From Deltaproteobacteria bacterium (GTDB lineage Bacteria; Myxococcota; JADLHZ01), in the NCBI GenBank assembly GCA_020848545.1, contig JADLHZ010000009.1:1-64000 (forward strand): a stretch of DNA of 64,000 nucleotides, written 5' to 3'. Positions within the stretch are counted from its first letter, which is position 1, and each line of letters begins with the position of its first letter. Below, in pieces: positions 9,030 through 18,800 of this stretch. The position numbers and the translations under genes were made by a program. The notes beneath the pieces were generated by a model. That model was not told the origin of the DNA, made no database searches, and saw only the letters and a list, made by a program, of their open reading frames with translations.

Positions 9030-9706
9030 TGTACTCGCTGATCGCACAATGGTTGAGCCTGCCCGCGCAAGCGACGCTCGCCGAGGTGCAACGCGCGCTC
9101 GAAGCGCAGAACGGGCTCGGCGAGCAGCCCCCGGTCGTCGCGTTTTTGATCACGAGCCAAGAACGCAGCGCCCTGCCAGGCTGCAATCCGAGCACGAACG
9201 AGCAGGTGTTCGTCACCGAGGGCGATGAACCGCGCCTCGGAGTGTTCATCGCCGAGAGCGTGCTCGAAGCGTTGCCTCTCACCGCCTCTGCGCTCTCTTT
9301 GGCCGATGTGGCGGCGCTCGATGGGTACTGCGTAGCCTTCGAAGGTGTCAGTCACTTCCTGTGCCTCGCGCACCGAGCCGATCGCGAGCGCTCGGTCAGC
9401 TTGTTCGAGCTCGAGCTGCAGGCCGAGGTCGACAAGTTCGTGCACCTCACGCAGAAGCTGGCGATCGAGCCGGGCTCGCCCGCGCAACACGCCCTGCTCG
9501 AGACGCTCTTCGAACGCTACGCACTACGCGACGATCTGAGCGCCATCGAAGCCGCGCGCTACCGCGAGGCCACCCGCCACGCAGCGAAGTTCTGTCATCG
9601 CCTGTCGAAGGCTGCGCGCGCGGAAAAATCGAATGCCGTGGTCTTTCGCGAAGCGCGATCGTTCTTCGACCTTCCGCTCGAGGCGAAGCTGCGCCGCGCA
9701 GCGTAG
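9029..9706 (+). CDS. Hypothetical protein coupled to the preceding gene
   Basis: A 225-residue soluble protein of unknown function. It has an alpha/beta-looking N-terminal half (residues 1-125) and a helical C-terminal half (LFELELQAEVDKFVHLTQKL onward) with many charged residues. The start is ATG 9029, overlapping the upstream stop by one base; a longer reading frame back to 8939 would overlap the upstream gene heavily and is rejected. The pair is probably one functional unit. Confidence 0.8.
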   Translation: MYSLIAQWLSLPAQATLAEVQRALEAQNGLGEQPPVVAFLITSQERSALPGCNPSTNEQVFVTEGDEPRLGVFIAESVLEALPLTASALSLADVAALDGYCVAFEGVSHFLCLAHRADRERSVSLFELELQAEVDKFVHLTQKLAIEPGSPAQHALLETLFERYALRDDLSAIEAARYREATRHAAKFCHRLSKAARAEKSNAVVFREARSFFDLPLEAKLRRAA

Positions 9707-9729
9707 TTGCCTCCGGGTGTCTGCCTGCG

Positions 9730-9742
9730 GGTGTCTGGCACC
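9730..9742. repeat. REP-like palindrome (GGTGTCTGGCACC)
   Basis: One of several short, nearly palindromic units in this window with a GGTGYC...GACACC-type core. Others lie at 10190-10202, 10226-10238 and 12683-12695. This copy is in the 118-base gap before the DNA polymerase gene. Confidence 0.6.
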
Positions 9743-9824
9743 GGCTAATTTCCGTCAATGTGATTGACAAAAGTAAATGTGATTCACGCTTCCACCGACG
9801 CTGCGTTCGTAGCAGCATCGCACC

Positions 9825-12125
9825 GTGACGCGCGCCGGGTTCATCGTTCATGCAGCGCAGGCGTTCGCCGCCGGTCGGCCCGTCGTCGATCTCTACTGTC
9901 GCACCGCAGACGGCGAGGCGTTCGTCGTGCGCGACACGCGGGCGCCCGCGTACTTCTACGTGCCTGCGACGTTTGCCTCGCAAATCGCCGAGCGAAACCG
10001 CGTCCGCGTCGTGCCGACGACTCTGCGCACCTTCGCCGGCGAGCCCGTCGCCCGCATCGAGCTCGACCGCCCGCGCGACGTCCGGCCCCTCGCCGACACC
10101 CTCGCCGCCGCCGGCATCCCCACCTACGAAGCCGACCTTCGCCACACCGCGCGCTACACGATCGACCGCGATCTGCGGGGCGCCCTGCGGGTGTCTGACA
10201 CCGCCCCTCAGGCGTCCGCCAAGCGGGTGTCTGACACCGTCCTCTTCGTCGATCCGGAGATCGCGCCGGCGACGACACTGCCGAAGCTGCGCGTACTGTC
10301 GATCGACATCGAGACGACGCCGAACGCGGATCGGGTGCTGTCGATCGCGCTGCACGGATCCGGGGATGATGTCGTGCTCTTTCTCGGCGACGGGCCGGCG
10401 CTACCCTGCGTGCGATCGTTCGGGAGCGAGCGCGATCTCTTGCGCGCGTTCGTCGCCGCCGTCGCCGAGCGCGATCCCGACGTCATCACCGGCTGGAACG
10501 TCATCGACTTCGATCTCACCGTGCTCCGCGATCGCGGCCGGCAAAACGGCGTCGATCTCCGCCTGGGGCGCGATCAAAGCGGCGTCTTCATCAACCCGCA
10601 GCGCTCCTTCTGGAACGCTTCGAGCGCGACGATCACCGGCCGCGTCGTGCTCGACGGCATGGCGCTCGTCCGCAACTCGTTCGTGGCGATGGAGGAGCTC
10701 TCCCTCGACTTCGTCAGCGAGCGTGTCCTCGGCGAGGGCAAGACGGTCAAAGGGCCAGAGCGCGTCGCCGACCTTCAGCGCATGTACGCCGAGGATCCGG
10801 CGGCCTTCGTCGAATACAACTTGAAGGACGCCATCCTCGTCACGCGCATCATCGACAAGCTCGATCTCTTGAACCTGGCCATCGAGCGGAGCCTGCTCAC
10901 TGGCATGCCCCTCGATCGCGTGGCCGGTAGCATCGCCAGCTTCGACTCGCTGTACCTCGGCGAGCTGCACAGGCGCGGGTATGTGGCACCGTCGGTCAGC
11001 GGAGACAGCGAGGTCGAGCCGAACCTCGGCGGCCTGGTGCTCGAGCCGGCGCCCGGTCTCTACGACAACGCGCTCGTCGTCGACTTCAAGTCGCTCTATC
11101 CGAGCCTCATCCGCACCTTTCAGATCGATCCGCTCGGCCACGCGCTGGCGGCAACAGACAGCGACCCGATCGTCGCCCCGAACGGCGCCCGCTTCAGTCG
11201 CGCACCCGGCATCCTGCCCGAGATCCTGAACCAGCTCTTTCCACGCCGCGAAGACGCCAAGCGACGGAAGAACGAGATCGCCAGCCACGCGATCAAGATC
11301 CTGATGAACTCGCTCTACGGCGTGCTCGGCAGCCCAGCGTGTCGCTTCCACAGCGGTGACATCGCCAACGCGATCACTGGCTTCGGCCGTGAGATCCTGC
11401 TGTGGACGAAAGGACAGATCGAAGCGACCGGCCGCACGGTCCTCTACGGGGACACCGACAGCCTCTTCGTTCACCTCGGCAGCAACGGCAACGCCGCCGA
11501 AGGCCACGCGCTCGTCGAAACCCTGAACGACGCGCTCGCGGCACACATCGCAAAAACGTGGCGCACCGAGAGCAAGCTCGAGCTCGAGTTCGACACGCTA
11601 TACACGAAGCTCTTCCTGCCGAAGATGCGCCAGAGAGACGGCGGCGCGCGCAAACGTTACGCTGGCCTCATCGCAGGCGGCGAGGTCGTCTTCACCGGCA
11701 TGGAGGTCGTGCGCCGCGACTGGACCGAGCTCGCGAAGATCGTGCAGCGCGAGCTCTATCAACGGCTGTTCACCGGCAAGCGCGTCGAAGCCTACTTGAA
11801 AGACATCGTCGACAAAGTGAAGCGCGGCGAGCTCGACGCCCACCTCGTCTACAAGAAGGCGCTGCGTAAACCGCTAGACAGCTACACCGCGAGCACGCCG
11901 CCGCACGTCGCCGCCGCGCGCAAGCTGACCGGGCCACCGCCGCGCCTCATCAGCTATGTGATCACGAGCGCGGGGCCGGAGCCGGCGAGCGACCAACGCC
12001 ATCCGCTCGATCGCGCTCATTATATAGACAAGCAGATCCGCCCGGTCGCGGAGCCGGTGCTCGACGCGTTGGGCTTGGACTTCGACACCGTCGCAGAAAC
12101 GTCGGCGCAGCTACGCTTGTTGTGA
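9825..12125 (+). CDS. polB: DNA polymerase II, family B
   Basis: A 766-residue family B DNA polymerase, close to the 783 residues of E. coli Pol II. The 3'-5' exonuclease has all three motifs: Exo I with D161 and E163 (SIDIETTPN), Exo II (GWNVIDFD) and Exo III (YNLKD). The polymerase has motif A (DFKSLYPS, D420), motif B (KILMNSLYG) and motif C (YGDTDS, D543 and D545). All catalytic residues are present, so both activities are expected. Probable role: damage-tolerant synthesis. GTG start at 9825. Residues about 122-138 contain two copies of RVSDT, encoded by two REP-like palindromes, lying between the N-terminal and exonuclease domains. Confidence 0.95.
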   Translation: MTRAGFIVHAAQAFAAGRPVVDLYCRTADGEAFVVRDTRAPAYFYVPATFASQIAERNRVRVVPTTLRTFAGEPVARIELDRPRDVRPLADTLAAAGIPTYEADLRHTARYTIDRDLRGALRVSDTAPQASAKRVSDTVLFVDPEIAPATTLPKLRVLSIDIETTPNADRVLSIALHGSGDDVVLFLGDGPALPCVRSFGSERDLLRAFVAAVAERDPDVITGWNVIDFDLTVLRDRGRQNGVDLRLGRDQSGVFINPQRSFWNASSATITGRVVLDGMALVRNSFVAMEELSLDFVSERVLGEGKTVKGPERVADLQRMYAEDPAAFVEYNLKDAILVTRIIDKLDLLNLAIERSLLTGMPLDRVAGSIASFDSLYLGELHRRGYVAPSVSGDSEVEPNLGGLVLEPAPGLYDNALVVDFKSLYPSLIRTFQIDPLGHALAATDSDPIVAPNGARFSRAPGILPEILNQLFPRREDAKRRKNEIASHAIKILMNSLYGVLGSPACRFHSGDIANAITGFGREILLWTKGQIEATGRTVLYGDTDSLFVHLGSNGNAAEGHALVETLNDALAAHIAKTWRTESKLELEFDTLYTKLFLPKMRQRDGGARKRYAGLIAGGEVVFTGMEVVRRDWTELAKIVQRELYQRLFTGKRVEAYLKDIVDKVKRGELDAHLVYKKALRKPLDSYTASTPPHVAAARKLTGPPPRLISYVITSAGPEPASDQRHPLDRAHYIDKQIRPVAEPVLDALGLDFDTVAETSAQLRLL
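10190..10238. repeat. Two REP-like palindromes inside polB
   Basis: Two copies of GGTGTCTGACACC (10190-10202 and 10226-10238), 36 bases apart, both in frame and each translated as part of RVSDT. The spacing keeps the polymerase frame open. Confidence 0.8.
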
Positions 12126-12141
12126 GAGAGGGAGGAAGGGG

Positions 12142-12360
12142 CTACTTCTTACCGAGCGTCTCTTGCACGTCTTGATCGAAGAACACGTTGCCGGCCGCGA
12201 TCTCACGCAGCGAGAGCACCGGGTGCTTGTTCCTGTGGTGGTTGTCGACGGTCGGTCGGGCGCCGCGCAGCAACTGGCGCGCGCGTTGCGAGCCCAAGAG
12301 CACGAGAGCGAAGCGGTTATCGACGTTGTCCAAGCAGTCTTCGACGGTGACGCGGGCCAT
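12142..12360 (-). CDS. rpoZ: RNA polymerase omega subunit
   Basis: A 72-residue RpoZ. The start [22 protein letters not shown] and the following RARQLLRG are the family signature; omega helps fold and assemble beta-prime. An AAGGAG ribosome-binding site (12367-12372) fixes the ATG. Upstream on the minus strand is an extended -10 element (TGC TATAGT, -10 at 12381-12386). Convergent with polB, 16 bases between stops. Confidence 0.97.
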   Translation of the reverse strand: MARVTVEDCLDNVDNRFALVLLGSQRARQLLRGARPTVDNHHRNKHPVLSLREIAAGNVFFDQDVQETLGKK

Positions 12361-12380
12361 GGGATGCTCCTTGCCGGAAT

Positions 12381-12389
12381 ACTATAGCA
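12381..12389 (-). promoter_or_regulatory. Extended -10 promoter element of rpoZ
   Basis: On the minus strand TGC precedes TATAGT (12381-12386), an extended -10 box, nine bases before the rpoZ ribosome-binding site. The -35 region is weak (TTTTAG at 17-base spacing), as is usual for extended -10 promoters. Confidence 0.5.
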
Positions 12390-12447
12390 AAGAGGGCTCA
12401 TGCCTAAAAAGTCGCCGCGCTGTCAATGTGCGTTAGAGTGTGCGGCC

Positions 12448-13914
12448 ATGACGATTCGTCTCATGCTCGTCGTCGCGCTCTCCCTCGCCGCTTGCTCCTC
12501 GAAGTTGAACCCGTTCGGCTTCCTCGGCGGCACCCGCTTGACGCCGAAGGGCTACAAACACAGCAACGGCGCGACGGTCGTCATCGGGATCAAGGACAGC
12601 AAGCTCGGCAGCTGCCGCTGGGTCCGTTCCGGCGACAAGATCGTCTGCGCGCCAGACGCCAACGTGGCTTTCTCGGACGCTGGGTGCCAGACACCCGTCT
12701 ATGTCCGCTACGGCTGCGCCAACTACCCGATGCCGACGCATGCGAGCGACGGGTTGCTCGTGTTCGACAGCTGCGACTCGGTCCTGCCGAGCATGATCAA
12801 CCTCGCCGTGCGACCGGTCGGCGCCGAGACCACGCTGCCGGCCACGCTCTACTATCGCGACAGCAAGGGCATTTGCGCTAGCCAAGGCCCACCAGGAGCG
12901 AACACGCGGGTCTTTGCGCTCGGGGCGCCGATCACGGCGAGCGAGCTCGTCACCGGCACAGTGAAGAGCGAAGCGCGCGAAGGTCCGCTTTCGGTCGACT
13001 ACATCGAAGGCAGTGACGGATCGGCGTGGTGGCTCGACGCTCGAGACAAGACGAACGGCGTGTGTTCCTTCGCAGCGCTCGACGAACCGTCTCTGGATCC
13101 GAAGACCGTCTACTGTACGCCGAGCAACGTCGCTTTCACGCACCCCGCGCCTGACGGATACACGAATGATCCCGCGTGCGCCGGACCGGCGAACCTCGGG
13201 TATACGACGGGCGGCGATCGCCAGTGCACGCCGGCGGCGGTGTGGGTCTACGGCAGCGCCGTCATGTGCGTAGGCTACCCGGTTTCGCTCGCCGAAGTCG
13301 GCGAGGTCGTGGCTTCGAGCAGCGTGAGGCAGAAGAGCAACATGCAGTGCGAGACGCCAACCCACATCGACGGCTACAGCTTCTTTCGCGTCGGCGCGAC
13401 GATGGACAAGAGCCGCTTTCAGAAGCTGACGCGCGCGCGCAGCGACCACAAAGGCCTCGGCGTCATGCAGACGAAGACCGCGGGCGGCAGTCTGGTCCAG
13501 TACGCCGACGGCACGATCTTCTTCGACGAGAGCGGCAAGCGTTGTTATCCGTTGCGCTTCACGGATGGCCGAGCCGTGTGTGCGCCGGACATGACGGTGT
13601 CCTACTCGCCGGGCGCGAGCGGGAGCGCCTACTTTGCCGACGCGGCCTGCATGGAGCCGCTCGTCGCAGTGTACTCAGGGAGCATGTGCAGCACGCCGCT
13701 GCCGATCATCGTCGAGTATGACGCCGGCGACTCGACCTGCGGCAGCTCGCCCATCCGCGTACGCGCGCTCGGAACGGAGCACACCGGCACGCCGTACTTC
13801 AAGATCCCAGGCGGGGCGTGCATCGAACAGATGATCGGCGGCACCGGCACGCGCTACTTCCGCCTTGGCAACGACATCACGAGCACGCTCGAGACCTTGA
13901 CCTTGCTCGAATGA
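12448..13914 (+). CDS. Cys-rich lipoprotein with internal duplication
   Basis: A 488-residue predicted lipoprotein: the signal peptide MTIRLMLVVALSLAAC has a good lipobox with Cys16. The mature part is rich in Cys and Gly, with no enzyme motif I recognise. Two segments resemble each other: residues about 55-95 (CAPDANVAFSDAGCQ) and about 375-420 (CAPDMTVSYSPG...FADAAC). This suggests an old duplication of a disulfide-bonded module. The start at 12448 was chosen for the signal peptide; the longer frame from 12400 adds a non-signal leader. The 3' end overlaps the convergent protease gene by 38 bases. Confidence 0.85.
   Translation: MTIRLMLVVALSLAACSSKLNPFGFLGGTRLTPKGYKHSNGATVVIGIKDSKLGSCRWVRSGDKIVCAPDANVAFSDAGCQTPVYVRYGCANYPMPTHASDGLLVFDSCDSVLPSMINLAVRPVGAETTLPATLYYRDSKGICASQGPPGANTRVFALGAPITASELVTGTVKSEAREGPLSVDYIEGSDGSAWWLDARDKTNGVCSFAALDEPSLDPKTVYCTPSNVAFTHPAPDGYTNDPACAGPANLGYTTGGDRQCTPAAVWVYGSAVMCVGYPVSLAEVGEVVASSSVRQKSNMQCETPTHIDGYSFFRVGATMDKSRFQKLTRARSDHKGLGVMQTKTAGGSLVQYADGTIFFDESGKRCYPLRFTDGRAVCAPDMTVSYSPGASGSAYFADAACMEPLVAVYSGSMCSTPLPIIVEYDAGDSTCGSSPIRVRALGTEHTGTPYFKIPGGACIEQMIGGTGTRYFRLGNDITSTLETLTLLE
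12683..12695. repeat. REP-like palindrome inside the lipoprotein gene
   Basis: GGTGCCAGACACC, a further member of the short GGTGYC-type palindrome group, in frame in the lipoprotein gene (encoding part of GCQTPV). Confidence 0.5.
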
Positions 13915-15757
13915 GCGCGATCACGACGAGCCACAGCGCGCTCGCGTCCGCGTTTCCACAGCGGCAACCGCGCGTCTGAAAGCTCACGTCGACCGCCGAT
14001 CCGTTGTGCGGCGCGGCGGCGTCTTCGATCCCAGGCGGCGCGTCGACGCAGCGACCTTCGCTGCACGCGCGTCCATCGCCACACGCGCTGTCTTCCGCGC
14101 ACGCGGGCAAGCACGCGCTGTCCGTGTCGTTTTGCGGCGCGCAAGCGTAGCCTTCGCGGCAGTCGGGGTTGAAGCGGCAACGCTGCAGGCACACCGTCGC
14201 GCCGACGGCACCGTACGGAAAACAGCCGGCGCCGACCGGACACGGCGCCGTGGCGCTGCAGGATAAGGTGCAATAGCCGTCTGGGGCGTCGCTCAAGCAG
14301 AACGCCTGCGCGCCGCACTGCTGCGAGCTCGCACACGCGGCGCCGACGCTGGATCCGGGCGCCACCTTCGGCACGCAGCGGTGGTGCGGCACGTCGCAGA
14401 TCTTGTCGCTCGCGCAGTCGCCGCTCGTGTTGCACGTGGGCGCGCATGGAGGATCGAGCGCGTCGACGAGCCCGTTGCAGTCGTCATCGACGCCGTTGCC
14501 GCACGCTTCCCCGCCGGCGCTCGGTTGACACACATGACCGTCGCGCACCGCCTCGACAGCGCGCTGCATGTTTACGCGGCCGTAGCCGTAGGTGGCGCTG
14601 CGGCCAGTGGCGTCGTAGGCGGCGACGCTCGCTTGCACTTTGTCGGCGGTGGCGATGAGCACGGCCTTCACTTGCACCGGCTTGAGCGCCGGGTTCATCG
14701 CGAGCAGCACGCCGGCGATGCCAGCGACCACGGGCGCCGCCGCCGACGTGCCGCCGAAGCTCGTCGTGTACGAGCCGGGCGCAAAGCCTTGGATGCCGGG
14801 CGGATCCGTCGTGTGCGACGCGGCCGGCGCATACAAAGGAACGAAGGGTCCGAAGTTCGAATAGTCGGCGCGGGTGTCGTCCGGCAGCGACGCGCCAACG
14901 GCGATGACCGACGCCAAGCTCGGCAATTCGGCCGCCCCGTTCTCGCGATAGCCGTTGCCCGCCGCGAAGACGACGACCGCGCCCTTGCCGCCGCGGCCGC
15001 TCACCGTCGCTTCGTTGATCGCGTCTTCCAACGCCGCCGACACCGCTTGCGGCGTGCGCGGGCCCCAGCTGTTCGAGATCACCGCAGCACCATTCTTCCA
15101 CGCGTGCTCGAACGCCCGCACGTCGGCGCTCGTCGCGGCCCACCCACCTTGCCCGACCAGCTTGATCGGCATCAGGCGGCACTTCGGACAGATGCCGGCG
15201 ATGCCCTCGTTGTTGCTCGTCGCCGCCGCCGCAATGCCGGCGCAGGCCGTGCCGTGCGCGGACTCGACGCCCGGATCCGGCTCGGCGCCGTCTTGGTCGC
15301 GGATCGCGTCGTAGGGCGCGACGATCTTCGCTTGCAGATCCGGGTGCGTCGTCTGCACGCCCGAGTCGATGATCGCGATGATGACGCTCGCGTCGCCTTG
15401 CGCGGTGTCCCACGCGGCCTCGGCGGCGATGTTCTCCAGGTGCCAGAGCTGCGAATAGAGCGCGTCGTCCGGACGATACGCGGGCTCGCGCTTTGTGACG
15501 ACGTCGCGCTCGACGTAGTCGAAGAGGCGGCTCGAACGCAGCGACGCTTCGGCGAGCTTCGCGGCGCGCATGCTCTTCGCCTCGAGGAGATAAACGCGCT
15601 CAAAGTGGCGTGAGAGAACCCGCACGCCCGCTCGCGCAAACGCCGCGTCGCGCACAGGCGCCGACACTTCCGAACGCGCTTTGGCTAGGACGCGCGGCGT
15701 CATCAACGCGTCGGGCGAAGCCGTCATCAGCGCGAGCGCAAAGGCCGCTACGAACAT
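13877..15757 (-). CDS. Secreted subtilisin-like (S8) protease with Cys-rich and MYXO-CTERM-like C-terminus
   Basis: A 626-residue exported serine protease. It has a signal peptide (MFVAAFALALMTASP), an inhibitor-type propeptide to about residue 105, and an S8 domain with Asp131 (IIDSGVQTTHPDL), His168 (AHGTACAGI), oxyanion Asn268 (AAGNG) and Ser338 (GGTSAAAP), so it should be active. After residue 410 come Cys-rich repeats, starting with CGNGVDDDCNG, a motif common in myxobacterial surface proteins. The tail GCRCGN, a hydrophobic stretch and an Arg-rich end resemble the MYXO-CTERM sorting signal, suggesting outer-surface attachment. Divergent from the giant gene, with 68 bases between the starts. 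Confidence 0.95.
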   Translation of the reverse strand: MFVAAFALALMTASPDALMTPRVLAKARSEVSAPVRDAAFARAGVRVLSRHFERVYLLEAKSMRAAKLAEASLRSSRLFDYVERDVVTKREPAYRPDDALYSQLWHLENIAAEAAWDTAQGDASVIIAIIDSGVQTTHPDLQAKIVAPYDAIRDQDGAEPDPGVESAHGTACAGIAAAATSNNEGIAGICPKCRLMPIKLVGQGGWAATSADVRAFEHAWKNGAAVISNSWGPRTPQAVSAALEDAINEATVSGRGGKGAVVVFAAGNGYRENGAAELPSLASVIAVGASLPDDTRADYSNFGPFVPLYAPAASHTTDPPGIQGFAPGSYTTSFGGTSAAAPVVAGIAGVLLAMNPALKPVQVKAVLIATADKVQASVAAYDATGRSATYGYGRVNMQRAVEAVRDGHVCQPSAGGEACGNGVDDDCNGLVDALDPPCAPTCNTSGDCASDKICDVPHHRCVPKVAPGSSVGAACASSQQCGAQAFCLSDAPDGYCTLSCSATAPCPVGAGCFPYGAVGATVCLQRCRFNPDCREGYACAPQNDTDSACLPACAEDSACGDGRACSEGRCVDAPPGIEDAAAPHNGSAVDVSFQTRGCRCGNADASALWLVVIALIRARSRSRACS

Positions 15758-15825
15758 CGGGCTACTGGCTTAACCGACATCTGTCCCTCCCGCCATCATG
15801 CAGGCTGAATACCTGGGAAGCATCT

Positions 15826-18800
15826 GTGACTACCGATACTCTCCTGCGCATGGTCGAGCGCGCCGATGGCCAAACACCTCGTGTGCGTCCGCAGCCGGGT
15901 GCGGATCCAACGATCGTCAATACGCCTGTGCAGCAGGGTCCGGTTGCCCAACCGCCCGCGCCGCAAACGCCCACGCGCCACGTCGACGTGAACGAGGTGC
16001 CGCTGCCGCCGGCGCAGGGCACTGCGCAGCCCGTGAACGCGCAGGCGCCGCAGGTCGAAACGCGTGACGTCGACGGAGGCGTCTCGGCGCAGGGACCAAA
16101 CATCGTACCCGCACGCAGCCAAGCGGCAGCCTGGCACGAGCCGAGCGTCGAAGATCACCAAGCGGTCGAGACGCTGTTGCGCCTAGCGCGAGAGCGAACG
16201 TTGTCCCCCGCTCAAACGCGCGCGCTCGCCGAGACCATCGCCACCGCCGCGCAGCGACCCGGCGGCGTCGCGTATCTCATCGTGCTCTACGAACGAGCGA
16301 ATGAACAACGCGAAGCGAGCACAGGCCCCGCGACCGCACGCCGTCCGGCGCAAGCGCCCTTGTCACTAGATGCGCTCGTCACGCGCATGCCGCCGAGCGC
16401 GCTGCGGCGGCATGCAGAGCAAACGCTGCGCGAAGCGCGACCTCAGGTGACAGCGCGGCTTCTGCCGCCGGCGCCCACGGCACCAGGCGCGCCACCCACG
16501 CCGCTTCGCGCCTACGCAGCGACGCAGCCGCGCCTCGCCTACGCGCTCAACGCCCTTTACCCGACCGAAGGGCAAGATCTCGCGGCGTTGCGGCGAGCCG
16601 CCGGCGCCGACACGCGTGATCTCGCCCGCTGGGCGGAGAACCCTGCGACGCGCCGGAGCTTGGAGGCGCTCAACATCGGTGAGGCCGACATCAGCGCGTT
16701 CATCTCCGCCAACGGCGACGTGCGCCTCATGCGCGGCCCCCCCGCGAATCCAATCCTCGCCGTCATGCACATGGCCGAGCAAGGCAACGCGCGAGCGCTC
16801 GGCGCGTTCAACAGTGTCTTGAGCCTGCAGTTGATCGTCGGACGCGCGCGCTTGAGCGAAACGCAAGCGCGGATCGACGTCATCGCCGACGCGCTGCGCA
16901 CCGGCCATGAGCCAGGCAGCGTGCGTCCGCTCGACGCTGCGCGACGCAGCGAGCTCGCGGCGGAGATGTCGACGCTCGTCGAGACGCGCCGGCAATTGCG
17001 CGTCGTTCACACGCAGACGAGTGTTCTGCGCAGCGCCACGAGCACGCACTATCGCGACGCGCGCGATGCTTCGCTGATCAGAGAGGCAGCGCAGCTTCAG
17101 CGCACCATCGAGCATCCACCGACGCAGGTCGATCGCGATCGCTTGAACGAGCTCGAGCCACGCGCGCGAGCGTTGCGACAAGCGCGGCCGCCGACGGCAG
17201 AGAGCCGCGAGTACCTGGCGTTGCACGCGCGCGTCACCGCTTACGATCGGGCGGTTCGCCGGGCCGACGACATCCGCACCCGCACGCGTGAACGCGCCGT
17301 CGCCCGCGAATCGGCACTCTCTCGCTACATGCGCGAGCATCACCTGACGCGCATCGAGGACGTGCCGCCGCGCATCCGCAACTGGGCGCAGGACATGAAC
17401 GATGCCGTCGTCGGCGCTTCCACGGCGAGCTGGCGCGCGCGGACCGAAGAGGGCCTCGAGGCCGATGAAGCGCACGACGAAACCGAGCGCGAGTTCGGTC
17501 CGGCTGGCGACCCCGAGGTGCACGCTGGCGCGACGTTCGACCGCATCGGCGACGCCGGCGTGCGCGAGTTCGCGGCGCGATCAGAGCAGCTGAACCAAGT
17601 GAACCTTCAGACGCCGCCGCCGCGGCCGACGGTGCCGACGAGCCCACGGGACGTGGCGCGGATGCGGGAACGTGATCGCCGCGACGAGGACCATCAGCGG
17701 GCGATGCGCGGGGTGCAGCAAACCCGCGAGCGCGCGACCGAGCGTACGTTGCACAGCCGGAACATCGATCCGGAAGCGGTGCGCCAGTCGGACGCGTCGC
17801 GCGCGACGGCCAGAACGGCACAGACCGCGAACGCGGAGCCCGCTTCTCGCCCGGAAGCCACGCAACCGGTGACCGCGATCACCGGACAGCAAGCGACGGC
17901 GCAGCTCGAACGCGAGCGCTACGCCCGCGTGCAGATCGGTCAGAACGCGCCGATCCCTGAGACTGTCGCGCTCGAGACCTTGAGCACGCGCGATCGGGCG
18001 TTGATCAGCAGCTGCGTGCAAACCACGGGCGCGCGCATCGTGGTCAACGATCGCCTCACCGCCGCGCTCGACTCGCAGCAGCGGGTCGACCTGCGCTCGC
18101 GCGATCCGCGGCAGATCGAAGCGGCGAACTTTCGCGCGGCCGAGATTCAGACGATCGATCGCGAAACAGCGGGGCTCAATCGGCGCATGGGCGGCTTCGT
18201 CTCGTCGGGGCTGCGCGCGATGGAGTCGCTCGGCGCGCAGCAAGACACGGCCGCGCGCCAGCTCCGCCGCGTACAGGAAGAGCGCGAGGCGATGGCGCGC
18301 GGGCTGCGCGAAGAGATCCTGGTCACCCCGCGCAACGCCGAGCACGTACGTGCGGAATTGCGCAGGCGCGGAATCACGGCCCGCCTCGAAGACGTTCAGG
18401 ATCCGCAGGTTCTCTACGACATCGTCAACGACATGCACACCGCGTGGCGCCGCTGGGACCAAGCCGGGCACCCCGGCGTATCGCAGGGGGGCATGCCGCC
18501 GGTCGTCATCGACACGTACCACCTGGAACGCTCCGCCGGACGCCTCGCGAACTTGCGAACGGCCGAGGCAAATGCACGCGCCAACTTCTCGACGGCGAAC
18601 CAGCAGGTGGAGAACGGCCCAGCGACGACGGCGATGGACGCGGCGAGGACGCGCGCACCAGCGCCAAACGAGCCGGCGCAAGCGGGTGATCCACCGGAGG
18701 TGACGGCGCTGCGCGGCTATCGCGACGCCGCCGATCGCAGCGTGCAGCACGGCGAAGAGGCGTTGCGCCAGGCACAAGAAGCAGCAACGAGCCAACGTCT

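Noticed and set aside
15610-15825. Upstream extension of the giant gene
   Set aside because: It overlaps the first codons of the divergent subtilase and reads as Arg/Ala-rich shadow sequence. GTG 15826 has a GGGAAG upstream and a protein-like start.
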